From positions 24,606 to 88,605 of the forward strand of contig CAZSRF010000004.1 of assembly GCA_964609155.1 (NCBI GenBank): a DNA stretch of 64,000 nt, given 5' to 3'. The notes beneath the pieces are model-generated. The model was given only the letters and a program-made list of their open reading frames with translations. It searched no databases and was not told where the DNA came from. Position numbers and translations under genes: made by a program. Positions 26,101-34,964 of the stretch are shown one piece after another (within the stretch, counting starts at the first letter, position 1; each line of letters opens with the position of its first letter). This DNA comes from JAGOUU01 sp964609155. GTDB lineage: Bacteria; Pseudomonadota; Gammaproteobacteria; JAGOUU01.

Positions 26101-27499
26101 TTTTATCAGTTCGAATTTCAACATTTGTTTGATTGGCTAATGCATCATTAAAAACAGTCGCCTGTGAATCATCTACTGTAATATTTTCTGGATCTAACAA
26201 CCAGTTACCGTTTTTACCTGCATTAACCTTAGTGTTTTCACCTATGGTTAGATTTATTTTACCTGAAGTTTCTATTGAACCACCTGTACTACTGCTGTTA
26301 TTGGCTGCGTTTTTAGCACTTAAGTTACCATCAACTTTACTGTTATTATCTGACCATAATACAACATTACCGCCATTACCTGATGTTTTTGCATCAGCTA
26401 ATATAGTTGCATCTTTTTCCATGGTTACTGTTTTGGCGTTGTAGTCACCAGCTGAATTTATTTTACCTTGATAATTACCTCCAATGTTTACTGTACCACC
26501 ACCTGCTTGACCAGAGGCATCAATTAAGCTATTTTGAGCAAGAGTTATATCATGACCAGAAACTTTTACCAAACCACCAGAGGTATTTGCATCATTACCG
26601 GCAGCAGAAATTTTGCTGTTACTACCAAGGGTTACGGAACCTTCTAAATTAGATAAAGAAATTTTTCCTGTTTTATTAGCAACAGAATCAGCACGAGCTA
26701 CACCATCAAAACTAATGGCGCTTGATACAATATTACCAGCATCACTTGCGGAAAGAGTAATATTACCACCATCGGCAAATATATTGCCGTTTTGGTTAAT
26801 AGAATAATTTTTAAGTGCGGGATTTAACGCTATGTCGGGGATTTTAAAATTAATTAAATTATCACCATATAAATCAACAGTAAAATATTCTCCAGAGCTT
26901 AACTGTACATGCCCAAGACGTGCATTGATCGTGCCTTGGTTTGCAACGGCAGGGGAAACAAAGGCAGCAAAGCCAGCATCATGAACATTAATATTACCTT
27001 TGTTGATAATGCTACCGCTGTAGTTATTGTTTGGCATTAGTTCAATGGCACCAGAGGCACGGTATTTGTCAATGTTTAAGTCAGAGGTGGATGCTAATAT
27101 GTTACCTACATTGATTTCTGAGCCTTGTCCAAATAAAACACCAGATGGGTTAAGTAGAAAAATAGTACCATTTGCGGTTAGTCTACCAAAAATCTCAGAA
27201 GGTCCATTAGCTGCATTTATCCTGTTTATAGCAACTGAGCTTGAGCTTGGCTGCAAAAAGTTAACCTGTTCATTTGAGTTAATATTAAAGCTTTGCCAGT
27301 TTAATACGGCGTTATTGGAGTTTTGGTTGATTTGCATATTGTTGGGACCGGTTGTTATGCTGGCAGAGCCGTCTGTTACCACCCCGCCTAGAGGCAACCC
27401 TTTAGATTCCATGCTAATTCCAGTCAAAATGACGACCAATGTCCAAAAACCGACAATGATTTTGAAATACGATGTAATACTTAGCGGTTTCTTATACAT
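23152..27499 (-). CDS. Filamentous haemagglutinin-like exoprotein (TpsA family), with internal assembly gap
   Basis: This is a large secreted adhesin of the two-partner-secretion type. The N-terminus (from ATG at 27499) has a hydrophobic signal region (about 12-34) and then the TPS domain, with the INRINAANGPSEIFGRL block and NPSGVLFG at residues 117-124. Beta-helical repeats follow, and from about residue 720 many AGGLxG (GLUG-like) repeats. Next come tandem Gly-Thr-Gly/Gly-Ser repeats, where 100 N bases mark an assembly gap (23582-23681). Because the gap length is arbitrary, the two sides read in different frames. The C-terminal part (GGNTGSTSTSDS to FNNPSNNP) is read from the other frame, and I treat both as one gene. 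No TpsB transporter is in the window. Confidence 0.8.
23401..23740 (-). repeat. Coding tandem repeat (9/18-bp units, Gly-Thr-Gly / Gly-Ser-Thr)
   Basis: On the plus strand the units are CCAGTACCACCTGTGCCG and close variants, in register with the reading frame so that they encode runs of GGT and GST. Units with CTG (Ser) cluster near the protein C-terminus, and pure Gly-Thr-Gly units lie on the other side of the gap. The unresolved run indicates more copies than were assembled. Confidence 0.9.
23582..23681. other. Assembly gap (100 N)
   Basis: Exactly 100 undetermined bases lie within the tandem repeat, which suggests a gap of conventional, unknown size caused by collapsed repeat units. Confidence 0.97.
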
Positions 27500-27680
27500 A
27501 TGTCACCCAGCCTGTTTTTCAAATCTTATGGTTTAGACACTGGGGTTATAAAAAAGTTTTATCTGGAGGAAAAAAAATTATGATGCGTGGTTCGTACACA
27601 GAGCTTGTGCATTCTTAACTTAACAACTAGACTTACAACGGTAAAGGGGGAATTAATCTCTAAACCATGATGGGGCATTA

Positions 27681-28421
27681 ATGAATAGTCAGCAAAAGTG
27701 CGTATTAGTTTTTTTAATTGGAGCAATAGTAAGCATTACTAATGGGATAGTCGCTGTTGCTAATGTATTGCCTGACTTTTCTGGATATACCCAGGGGGCT
27801 CCTAACAGCGATTGTGGTAATTTTGCTGGGCCTATATCCAGTGGTTATTCTAACCTATACGGAAGTAGCGTTGAATCCTCTCTCATAAAGAGGTGTATAG
27901 ATGAATGCTCAGCAAAGAATGACATCTGTCAGGGGGTTGGTGTATTGGTAAGTATGAATGACCAAATTATAAGTCCTGGTACGTATAGAACATTTTGTAA
28001 CAAGGTATGGGCGGGGGACGGGGTGCGTTATTGTACCGTATCAAAAGGTGGTGGTGGGGTGAGTACACAATTTGGTAACGTGACGTATTATAGTAATGAT
28101 AACTTTATAGGTAAGGCAGCACCGCCACCACCAGCACTCACTTGCTCAAATGGTGGCACGCCATGCAGTAATCCCACTCCAGTGTGCAATAATGGGATAT
28201 GTAAAGCGTGCACAAGCGATGCGCAGTGTCCTTACGGACAAATTTGCGAAAATGGTTCATGCATAGATCCTCATTGCAAATCTAATGCAGATTGCTCTAA
28301 TCCTACACCTATATGTGATACTGGTCGTTGCCGAGCGTGTTCTAGTGATCCGGAATGCGGCCCTGGCAATAAGTGTGTAACTGGAAGCTGTGAAGCAAAA
28401 AAACTAACGCTTTGTCCTTGA
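27681..28421 (+). CDS. Cys-rich exported protein with duplicated C-terminal Cys cassettes (paralogue A)
   Basis: Function is unknown. The 246-residue protein has an N-terminal signal-like hydrophobic stretch (about 8-28). A Cys-containing domain of about 120 residues follows (YTQGAPNSDCGNF, CIDECSAKNDICQGVGV, FCNKVW), with a layout reminiscent of PAN/apple domains. After the APPPPA linker come three repeated Cys blocks of the type CSNPTPVCNNGICKAC and CPYGQICENGSCI, a disulfide-rich fold resembling Dickkopf/EGF-like modules. It shares the linker and C-terminus with the next gene, including the end KKLTLCP. It is probably secreted or surface-exposed, since so many cysteines are unlikely to be cytoplasmic. 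Confidence 0.75.
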   Translation: MNSQQKCVLVFLIGAIVSITNGIVAVANVLPDFSGYTQGAPNSDCGNFAGPISSGYSNLYGSSVESSLIKRCIDECSAKNDICQGVGVLVSMNDQIISPGTYRTFCNKVWAGDGVRYCTVSKGGGGVSTQFGNVTYYSNDNFIGKAAPPPPALTCSNGGTPCSNPTPVCNNGICKACTSDAQCPYGQICENGSCIDPHCKSNADCSNPTPICDTGRCRACSSDPECGPGNKCVTGSCEAKKLTLCP

Positions 28422-28600
28422 TTGAATTAGGTTGTCACAGCAAAGATGTAGAAGTTTTGTAACTACGCTATAATTTATAAAAAGTGCTGTATTTGATTGT
28501 TGTAATATAAGTGTTTTTTCAAGCTGGCAATTATATACAAGTTAAATTGCTAATGAGCTGGTATATAATTTATAACTAAATAAAGGTGGCAACATTACCT

Positions 28601-29536
28601 ATGACTTTAAAAAAAAATAAACGGTTACAAAGATGCACAGTTACATTAGGTTCTTTTGTAAGAATCATATACTTCTTGTTTACTTTTGTTGCGTGCATGC
28701 TATCAATAAACATATCAGCTCTTAACAATGTTTTCATAACTGCTGGAAGTGAGTCACTTGCATTGCCAAATTATCCTGGATATACGAAATCACAGCCATG
28801 TGAATCGTGCGTCTCTGGAAATGTTATTAAAACTATGCAAGTACCAATAGAAGACTGCCTTGCAGGGTGTAACAATACAATTGGTTGCCAAGTAGTTACG
28901 AGTGCTCTTCCAGCATTCCATTGTGTACTTATACAAAATTGTAGTGGATTTATACAAGATCAAAATTGTAACTATTTTTCTTCAGCACTAGGACCAGGAA
29001 CTGGGTATGTTTCATTTACTAATAATAACCCAAAAGCATTTGGGAGCTGTAATAGTGACGTTGATTGTCAAGGTGGAAAGGTTTGTAGGAACGGTTCCTG
29101 TGTCCGTATTTGTGATCCTAATAGTACAAGGCCTATAGCATCTGGTGGTGAGTGTTGGGGTTGCAACGATGGCAATGGATCTTGTCCTGCAGGAACGACG
29201 TGTCAGGGTGATGGTAGCTGTGTAGCAGCACCGCCACCACCAGCACTCACTTGCTCAAATGGTGGTCCGGCATGCAGTAATCCCGCTCCAGTGTGCAATA
29301 ATGGGACATGTGGAGCGTGCACAAGCGATGCGCAGTGTCCTTTCGGACAAATTTGCGAAAAGGGTTCATGCATAGCTCCCTATTGCACATCGAATGCTCA
29401 ATGCTCTAATCCCACACCTATATGTGAGACTGGTCGTTGCCGAGCATGCCATACTGATTCAGAGTGTCCAGCAAATCAAAAGTGTAATACAGGTACTGGC
29501 AGTTGTGAAGCAAAAAAACTAACGCTTTGTCCATAG
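28601..29536 (+). CDS. Cys-rich exported protein with duplicated C-terminal Cys cassettes (paralogue B)
   Basis: Function is unknown. I start at the ATG at 28601, which has AGGTGG 11 bases upstream; a GTG at 28586 is an alternative. A hydrophobic N-terminal segment (about residues 18-42) is a signal anchor or signal peptide. A domain of about 110 residues follows with paired cysteines (CESCVSG, DCLAGCNNTIGCQV, CVLIQNCSG), probably PAN-like and analogous to, but different from, that of paralogue A. Then a CNSDVDCQGGKVCRNGSCV block, the APPPPA linker, and the shared Cys cassettes ending KKLTLCP. It has one more Cys block than its neighbour. Confidence 0.75.
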   Translation: MTLKKNKRLQRCTVTLGSFVRIIYFLFTFVACMLSINISALNNVFITAGSESLALPNYPGYTKSQPCESCVSGNVIKTMQVPIEDCLAGCNNTIGCQVVTSALPAFHCVLIQNCSGFIQDQNCNYFSSALGPGTGYVSFTNNNPKAFGSCNSDVDCQGGKVCRNGSCVRICDPNSTRPIASGGECWGCNDGNGSCPAGTTCQGDGSCVAAPPPPALTCSNGGPACSNPAPVCNNGTCGACTSDAQCPFGQICEKGSCIAPYCTSNAQCSNPTPICETGRCRACHTDSECPANQKCNTGTGSCEAKKLTLCP

Positions 29537-29555
29537 GATATAAGTATGTATAATA

Positions 29556-29584
29556 GGTTATAAACTAAGGGATGTTTTATAACC
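29556..29584 (+). terminator. Possible terminator between convergent genes
   Basis: GGTTATAAA (29556-29564) pairs perfectly with TTTATAACC (29576-29584) around an 11-base loop, and a T7 run follows 8 bases later at 29592. The stem is AT-rich and overlaps the def stop codon, so strength is doubtful. Confidence 0.35.
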
Positions 29585-30080
29585 TAGATATCTTTTTTTC
29601 AATAAGCGAACGCTTTAACTTAGATAAATGATCGATATAAATAATGCCATTTAGGTGATCTAATTCATGCTGAATGCATTTAGCCATAAATCCATCAGCT
29701 TCTAGTGTCTGCTCTACACCATTTTGGTTTAAGTATGTTACTGTTATTTTTTCACTACGTGTGATTGTAGCGTGAATATGATCAGGGTAGACTGACATAC
29801 ATCCTTCCTGTTCTTTATGATTTCCTTTGCGATCAATTATTTTTGCATTAATTAAACACAAGGGAGAATTCTTTTCTTCCGAAAAGTCAATAACTGTAAT
29901 ATGAGGTGGATCAATTATATCCAATTGTGTGGCAGCAAGTGCCGCACAATTTTTGGCATTATAATGAGTTTCAAACATATCGGATATTATTTTTTTTATA
30001 TGATCGTCTATGTGAGATACTTTTCTAGCAATACGTTTTAATTTTGGATCAGGGTAATTTAATATAGTTAATAATGTCAT
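29577..30080 (-). CDS. def: Peptide deformylase (divergent)
   Basis: Peptide deformylase removes the formyl group from the N-terminal methionine of new proteins. The metal-binding motifs are intact: EGCMS at residues 92-96 (ligand Cys94) and HELDH at 138-142 with the catalytic Glu139. Motif 1, normally GxGLAAxQ, reads CAALAATQ at 45-52, so both conserved glycines are lost while the glutamine is kept. The 167-residue length is normal. It stands alone, not next to fmt, so it may be a second deformylase copy; the main one would be elsewhere. Confidence 0.85.
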   Translation of the reverse strand: MTLLTILNYPDPKLKRIARKVSHIDDHIKKIISDMFETHYNAKNCAALAATQLDIIDPPHITVIDFSEEKNSPLCLINAKIIDRKGNHKEQEGCMSVYPDHIHATITRSEKITVTYLNQNGVEQTLEADGFMAKCIQHELDHLNGIIYIDHLSKLKRSLIEKKISRL

Positions 30081-30139
30081 AAAAAGGGCAAGAATTATTA
30101 TAGAAACATAAAATTATTAGTATGTGTTCACGTAATATT

Positions 30140-30234
30140 GTCATCTCGGTCAAGGCCAGTGAAACTGGGCGCAGAACCGAGATCTATTTATAATAGATCC
30201 CAGTTCTGCGCGCTTTGCGCTTGACTGGGATGAC
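30140..30234. repeat. Pair of related palindromic repeats
   Basis: Two hairpin units lie back to back: 30140-30184 (GTCATCTCGGTC...GAACCGAGATC) and 30196-30234 (GATCCCAGTTCTGC...GACTGGGATGAC). They are flanked by TTGTCAT and ATGACAA, so the whole block is one larger palindrome. The second unit plus its right flank (to 30263) is nearly identical, inverted, to 36363-36430. Related units occur at 16177-16215. The region lies between def and gmhB. Confidence 0.75.
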
Positions 30235-30266
30235 AAAATTCGAGATTGGGAGAACACTTACGATTA

Positions 30267-30818
30267 TTATAGGCAATTATTTAAAATATAATCAACACAT
30301 TTGTTAAGATCATCAAAACTGTTATCTGTATTAAATCGAGAAATATTTTTTTTATAAACTTCACTACCTTTACCAGTTCTAACTAAAAAATTATATTTAC
30401 ATCCAGCTGCTTTACCAGCTTCTAAATCACGCAGGCTATCACCTATAACAGCTGTGGTTTTAAGATCTATATTATAAATAGCTTTTATTTTATTTATCAT
30501 TCCTGGTAATGGCTTACGACATGCACAGTTTTCTAGATGCGGACAGTAAAAAATAGCTTTAAGAGATTTTTTAAAATTAGATGATAGACTATTTAATAAC
30601 TTTTTATTCATGTCAAATAAATTATCTAAATCAAAAAGCTTACGTGCAATACCAGATTGATTTGTTGTTATAAATAAGATGATGTTATTTTTAGCTAACT
30701 TCTCTAAAGCTACAAGAGAATGTGGTAAAAAAATAAACTCATCAGTGTTTTTTATAAAGTTATCAGAGTCAACATTGATAACACCATCACGGTCGAGAAT
30801 TACTGTTTTTATTACCAT
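30267..30818 (-). CDS. gmhB: D-glycero-beta-D-manno-heptose 1,7-bisphosphate 7-phosphatase (GmhB-like HAD phosphatase)
   Basis: A HAD-family phosphatase that removes the C7 phosphate in the ADP-heptose pathway for LPS inner core. The nucleophile motif DRDGVIN is at residues 9-15, motif II TTNQSG at 51-56, the zinc-binding loop CPHLENCAC at 92-100 followed by RKPLPGM, and motif IV GDSLRDLEAG. This zinc loop is specific to the GmhB/HisB-N group. The 183-residue length is normal. It lies 18 bases after glyS, an arrangement seen in several gammaproteobacteria. Confidence 0.88.
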   Translation of the reverse strand: MVIKTVILDRDGVINVDSDNFIKNTDEFIFLPHSLVALEKLAKNNIILFITTNQSGIARKLFDLDNLFDMNKKLLNSLSSNFKKSLKAIFYCPHLENCACRKPLPGMINKIKAIYNIDLKTTAVIGDSLRDLEAGKAAGCKYNFLVRTGKGSEVYKKNISRFNTDNSFDDLNKCVDYILNNCL

Positions 30819-30836
30819 AAAGCTATTATAATTATC

Positions 30837-32936
30837 TTATTGTAATTCAGATATATCTGCTACTTGATTAAAAAGATTTTGAATATTTTTTAATAAAAGT
30901 AATCTATTGTTTCGTAAATTACTATCTTCACTATTAACCATCACATTTTCAAAAAAGGTATCAATAGGATTTTGTAATTGTGCAAGGCTAAATAATATTT
31001 TGTTATAATCTTGATTTGAGAACATTGATTTAGATTCAGAGATTTTAGTTTCTAATATTTTATTTAGATTAATTTCAGAGGGGGCTTTTAAGCACTCTTG
31101 GTTAATATTAGCCGGCAAGTTTTTTAAGTCTTGTTTATTTAAAATATTTTTAACTCTTTTGTTAGCAGCTATAAGGTTACTTGCCTCAGGTAGCTTTAAA
31201 AAGTTACTTACGGCAATAATCCTTTGGTTAAAATCAAATGGTGACGTAGTATGAGTATTGTTTACGGCATAAAACAAATTTAAAGATATATTTTTGTCAT
31301 TATAGTATTTTTTTAATCGTTCAAAGCAAAACTGTAAACACTCTTGATTAATAGTGTTTTTCTGCAAAATAGTTAAATTTAAATTGTCAAAATTATCCAG
31401 GGCCTGTTGAGCTAAAATAGTTAAGTCTAAGGGTAACTTTTTTTCAATAAGAATACGTAATACCCCTAAAGCTGCACGACGTAGACCAAAAGGATCTTTA
31501 TCACCTGTGGGTTTTTGATTAATAGCAAAAATACCTACTATAGTATCTAGTTTATCAGCCAGAGCTAGGCAACAAGCCTCGAGGGACTCTGGAAGAACAT
31601 CACCTGAAAATTTAGGTAAATAATGCTGTTCTATTATATTTGCGGTTAATGTTTCTTCTCCATCTAGCAGAGCATAATACTTACCCATGATGCCTTGCAA
31701 ATCGGGGAATTCATAAACCATTGCCGTGTATAAATCAGCTTTTGCTAGTTTAGAAGCTCTAGATAAAATGGTTGTTTTAATTTGTTCAGCATTATTTAAA
31801 AGATGGCTGATAGCTAATGCTAAGTTTTCAACGCGGTTAGATTTATCTAACATGCTCCCAAGTTTTTGTTGATAAGTAACAGTGTCCAATAGTTTTATAC
31901 GTGCTTCTAATTTTTCTTTTTTATCAGATTCATAAAAAAATTCTGCATCTTTTAATCTGGCGGATAAAACTCTCTGGTTACCCATGATAACCTGTTTTTT
32001 ATTAGTACTAGCTATATTAGAGATAAAGATAAAATATTGTTGTAGTTTGTTTTTTTTGTCGACTACTGGAAAGTATTTTTGATTAACCGCCATGGAGGTA
32101 ATTAAACATTCTTGAGGAGCAGCCAGAAACTTAGCATCAAATTCCCCTAATAATGCAACAGGCCATTCTACTAAAGATGTAACTTCTTCTAGTAAGTCTG
32201 GATTAACTAAAGCAGTTAATTTATTTTTTTCTGCAAGTTTATTAATTTGATTATGAATGTTTTTCGATCTTTTTTCAAAGTTGGCTATAACAAAAGCTTT
32301 GTGTAGTTTTTTTTCATAATCAGCAGTGTTTTTAAGTACAATAGCTTTAGGTGCTAAAAAACGATGACCATACGTTTTATTATCAGCGTTTAAACCGAAT
32401 AAATTAAATTTTACTTTTTTATTACCAAATAATAAAACTATCCAATGTACAGGGCGTATAAAGCTGTAATCGTTACTTCCCCATTTCATGGGTTTAACTA
32501 TAGGTAGTTTATTTACAGCGTTAGTGATAATTTCGTTGAGTAAACTTTCAGTTTTTTTACCTGCAACTTTGGATTTAAAAATCAACCAACTGCCTTTATC
32601 TGTTTCTAATTTTTCAAGCTTGTCTGGTGATGTGCCGCAAGAGTGTGCAAAACCTATTGCTGCTTTCGTAAAATTATGTTCTTGATCAAATGCTGCTTTT
32701 AATGCTGGGCCACGTTTTTCTTCTAGGTAATCATTCTGTTTACTTTGTAATTCAGTAATTAAACAAGCAATTCTTCGCGGTGTTGCAAAGGGGGTAATGC
32801 TTTTATAAGATAAATTGTAATTAACTAATTCGTTGGCAATTAAATCGCACAAGGCAGTGCTTAATGCTTTTACAGCTTTGGTGGGTAATTCTTCAGTACC
32901 GATTTCAAATAAAAGTGGTTTGGTTTCTTGTTTCAT
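30837..32936 (-). CDS. glyS: Glycine--tRNA ligase subunit beta
   Basis: This is the beta subunit of the heterotetrameric bacterial glycyl-tRNA synthetase, which supplies tRNA recognition. The 699 residues match the family. The N-terminus LFEIGTEELPTKAVKAL, then FATPRRIACLI, MKWGSNDYSFIRPVHWIVLL and the HD-like GEETLTANIIEQHYLPKFSGD are all characteristic. A C-terminal DALR-type anticodon-binding region follows. It is 47 bases downstream of glyQ. Confidence 0.97.
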   Translation of the reverse strand: MKQETKPLLFEIGTEELPTKAVKALSTALCDLIANELVNYNLSYKSITPFATPRRIACLITELQSKQNDYLEEKRGPALKAAFDQEHNFTKAAIGFAHSCGTSPDKLEKLETDKGSWLIFKSKVAGKKTESLLNEIITNAVNKLPIVKPMKWGSNDYSFIRPVHWIVLLFGNKKVKFNLFGLNADNKTYGHRFLAPKAIVLKNTADYEKKLHKAFVIANFEKRSKNIHNQINKLAEKNKLTALVNPDLLEEVTSLVEWPVALLGEFDAKFLAAPQECLITSMAVNQKYFPVVDKKNKLQQYFIFISNIASTNKKQVIMGNQRVLSARLKDAEFFYESDKKEKLEARIKLLDTVTYQQKLGSMLDKSNRVENLALAISHLLNNAEQIKTTILSRASKLAKADLYTAMVYEFPDLQGIMGKYYALLDGEETLTANIIEQHYLPKFSGDVLPESLEACCLALADKLDTIVGIFAINQKPTGDKDPFGLRRAALGVLRILIEKKLPLDLTILAQQALDNFDNLNLTILQKNTINQECLQFCFERLKKYYNDKNISLNLFYAVNNTHTTSPFDFNQRIIAVSNFLKLPEASNLIAANKRVKNILNKQDLKNLPANINQECLKAPSEINLNKILETKISESKSMFSNQDYNKILFSLAQLQNPIDTFFENVMVNSEDSNLRNNRLLLLKNIQNLFNQVADISELQ

Positions 32937-32983
32937 CTAGAGTATAGAAAAAGTTAAAAAAATAATAAGTTAATAATTAAAAT

Positions 32984-33901
32984 TTAGGATTCAGTTATAT
33001 TTAATAATGGAAAGTTTAATTCTTTACGTAATTCATAATAACTTTCTGCTGTTTTGCGTGCAAGCTGCCTTATCGCAAGAATATAACGTTGCCTTTCTGT
33101 TACAGAGATAGCACGGCGTGCATCAAGTAAATTGAAAGTGTGTGAAGCTTTCATAACCATTTCATATGCAGGCAAGCATAATTTTTTTTCTAATAAAGAC
33201 TCACATTGTTGTTCAAAAGAGGTAAATTGCTTAAGCAAAAAGTCAGTATTGGCATGCTCAAAATTAAAAGCAGACATTTGCTTTTCATTCTGTAAGTAGA
33301 CTTCACCATAAGTTATTTTACCTGATGGGCTATCACACCAAATAAGATCGTAAACATTATTAATGTTTTGTAAATACATGGCTAAGCGTTCCAGTCCATA
33401 GGTTAATTCACCACTGACTGGGCTACAAGCTAAACCACCTACTTGTTGAAAATAAGTATATTGAGTAACCTCCATGCCATTTTGCCAAACTTCCCACCCT
33501 AAACCCCAGGCACCTAGAGTTGGTGATTCCCAATTATCTTCAACAAATCTTATGTCATCTGCATTGGGGTCGATACCGATGAAGCGTAATGAATCTAAAT
33601 ATAATTCTTGAATATCATTAGGTGAGGGTTTCAATAAAACCTGAAATTGGTAATACATTTGTAAACGATTGGGGTTTTCGCCGTACCGCCCATCAGTTGG
33701 TCTTCTAGATGGCTGAACGTAAGCGCAAAACCAAGGCTCTGGACCAATGGCCCTTAAAAAAGTGGATGGATGGAAAGTACCTGCTCCAACCTCTATATCT
33801 AAGGGTTGCATAAGTAAACAGCCTTGACTAGCCCAGTATTGTTGTAGTTTTAAAATAAGATCTTGGAAATCCTTAGGTTTTTTATTAATCTTTTGTTTCA
33901 A
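32984..33901 (-). CDS. glyQ: Glycine--tRNA ligase subunit alpha
   Basis: This is the catalytic alpha subunit of the bacterial glycyl-tRNA synthetase. Its 305 residues include the class II core blocks FQDLILKLQQYWASQGC, EVGAGTFHPSTFLRAIGPEPW, YVQPSRRPTDGRYGENPNRL and NGMEVTQYTYFQQVGG, all invariant in this subunit. The operon glyQ-glyS-gmhB follows. A TATAAT on the minus strand 34-39 bases upstream may be its -10 element. Confidence 0.98.
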   Translation of the reverse strand: MKQKINKKPKDFQDLILKLQQYWASQGCLLMQPLDIEVGAGTFHPSTFLRAIGPEPWFCAYVQPSRRPTDGRYGENPNRLQMYYQFQVLLKPSPNDIQELYLDSLRFIGIDPNADDIRFVEDNWESPTLGAWGLGWEVWQNGMEVTQYTYFQQVGGLACSPVSGELTYGLERLAMYLQNINNVYDLIWCDSPSGKITYGEVYLQNEKQMSAFNFEHANTDFLLKQFTSFEQQCESLLEKKLCLPAYEMVMKASHTFNLLDARRAISVTERQRYILAIRQLARKTAESYYELRKELNFPLLNITES

Positions 33902-33934
33902 TGTGTCAAACTCGATATCTATGCATATGTGGCT

Positions 33935-33940
33935 ATTATA
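33935..33940 (-). promoter_or_regulatory. Possible -10 element of glyQ
   Basis: TATAAT on the minus strand would place the transcription start near 33928, with a leader of about 27 bases. No good -35 hexamer is visible, so this is tentative. Confidence 0.3.
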
Positions 33941-33994
33941 CCCAATTTAATAAAATGCATATAGAAGTTATGAGAAATTAACCAATTTTAACTC

Positions 33995-34009
33995 ACAGGA
34001 CTTACGCAA
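33995..34009 (-). repeat. Short dispersed motif TTGCGTAAGTCCTGT (inverted copy)
   Basis: This is an exact reverse complement of the 15-mer at 20417-20431, in the gap between glyQ and the DUF2797 gene. No partner arm is visible here, so it appears as a solo end of the element. Confidence 0.5.
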
Positions 34010-34064
34010 CACTCTGAGGTTTTGAAAGAGGTTTAGTAAAAAGTGATTACATTGTACAAGTTAA

Positions 34065-34073
34065 TGCTATAAT
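34065..34073 (+). promoter_or_regulatory. Predicted extended -10 promoter of the DUF2797 gene
   Basis: TGCTATAAT matches TGnTATAAT, 33 bases upstream of the start codon at 34107. No -35 hexamer close to consensus is seen at 17-18 bases. Confidence 0.45.
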
Positions 34074-34106
34074 CGCCCCTTTATGTTTAACTAATCAGGC
34101 GCACAA

Positions 34107-34964
34107 ATGCTAGAAGTCTCAGGAATATTAAATAAGCTTCATACCATGCTAGATCCAGGCGCTCCTGTAGAGTACAGTCTAAAGCTGGATAATGATTTAT
34201 ATAGTTTAACTAATATTGAATTAATCAATATAGAATTTTATGGTGAAATTTATTGTATCAACTGTCAGGGTAAAACTAATAAATCATTCAACCAAGGCTA
34301 TTGTTTCAGTTGTTTTCGCAAATTAGCTAGTTGCGATTTATGCATAATGAGTCCAGAGCGTTGTAGTTACTATTCAGGTGGTTGTCGTGAACCCAGCTGG
34401 GGTGAAGAGCACTGTATGATTGATCATGTAGTCTACATTGCCAATTCATCAGATCTTAAAGTGGGTTTAACCCGTGCAAATCAATTACCTACAAGGTGGA
34501 TTGATCAAGGGGCTACACAAGCATTAGTTATCGCGAGAGTCTCATCAAGATACCAAGCTGGATTATTAGAAGTCATTTGTAAAGAACACTTAAAAGATAA
34601 AACAAATTGGCGAATCATGCTAAAAAGTGATAACGCCCCTATGGACTTATATATTGCTAGGGATGAACTATACAATAAAATAGAAAAACAATTTTTAACT
34701 CTGCAACAACAGTTTCCAGGCAGTAAATTAATTTGGTGCTCAGGCAATAAATCCGAACAAATAATAGATATCTGCTATCCTGTTAAAGAGTATCCAAATA
34801 AAATAACTAGTTATAATTTAGATGCAACACCAAATATACAAGGATATATAAGAGGTATCAAAGGTCAATATATAATATTAGATAATGGTGTAATTAATAT
34901 TCGTAAATATACTGGCTATAAAGTTAAACTTACTCTAAAGGAATATGCAATACGGTATGCTTAA
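34107..34964 (+). CDS. DUF2797 domain-containing protein
   Basis: The molecular function is not known. The 285-residue protein has a Cys-rich part (CINCQGKTNKSFNQGYCFSCF and CDLCIMSPERC, about residues 49-93) that looks zinc-binding. The block HVVYIANSSDLKVGLTR follows, then the TRWIDQGATQALVIARVSSRYQAG region, which characterise the DUF2797 family and recall GIY-YIG-like strands (YIANS, KVGLTR). The end overlaps the start of the next gene by 8-20 bases, so the two are probably co-transcribed. Confidence 0.75.
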   Translation: MLEVSGILNKLHTMLDPGAPVEYSLKLDNDLYSLTNIELINIEFYGEIYCINCQGKTNKSFNQGYCFSCFRKLASCDLCIMSPERCSYYSGGCREPSWGEEHCMIDHVVYIANSSDLKVGLTRANQLPTRWIDQGATQALVIARVSSRYQAGLLEVICKEHLKDKTNWRIMLKSDNAPMDLYIARDELYNKIEKQFLTLQQQFPGSKLIWCSGNKSEQIIDICYPVKEYPNKITSYNLDATPNIQGYIRGIKGQYIILDNGVINIRKYTGYKVKLTLKEYAIRYA

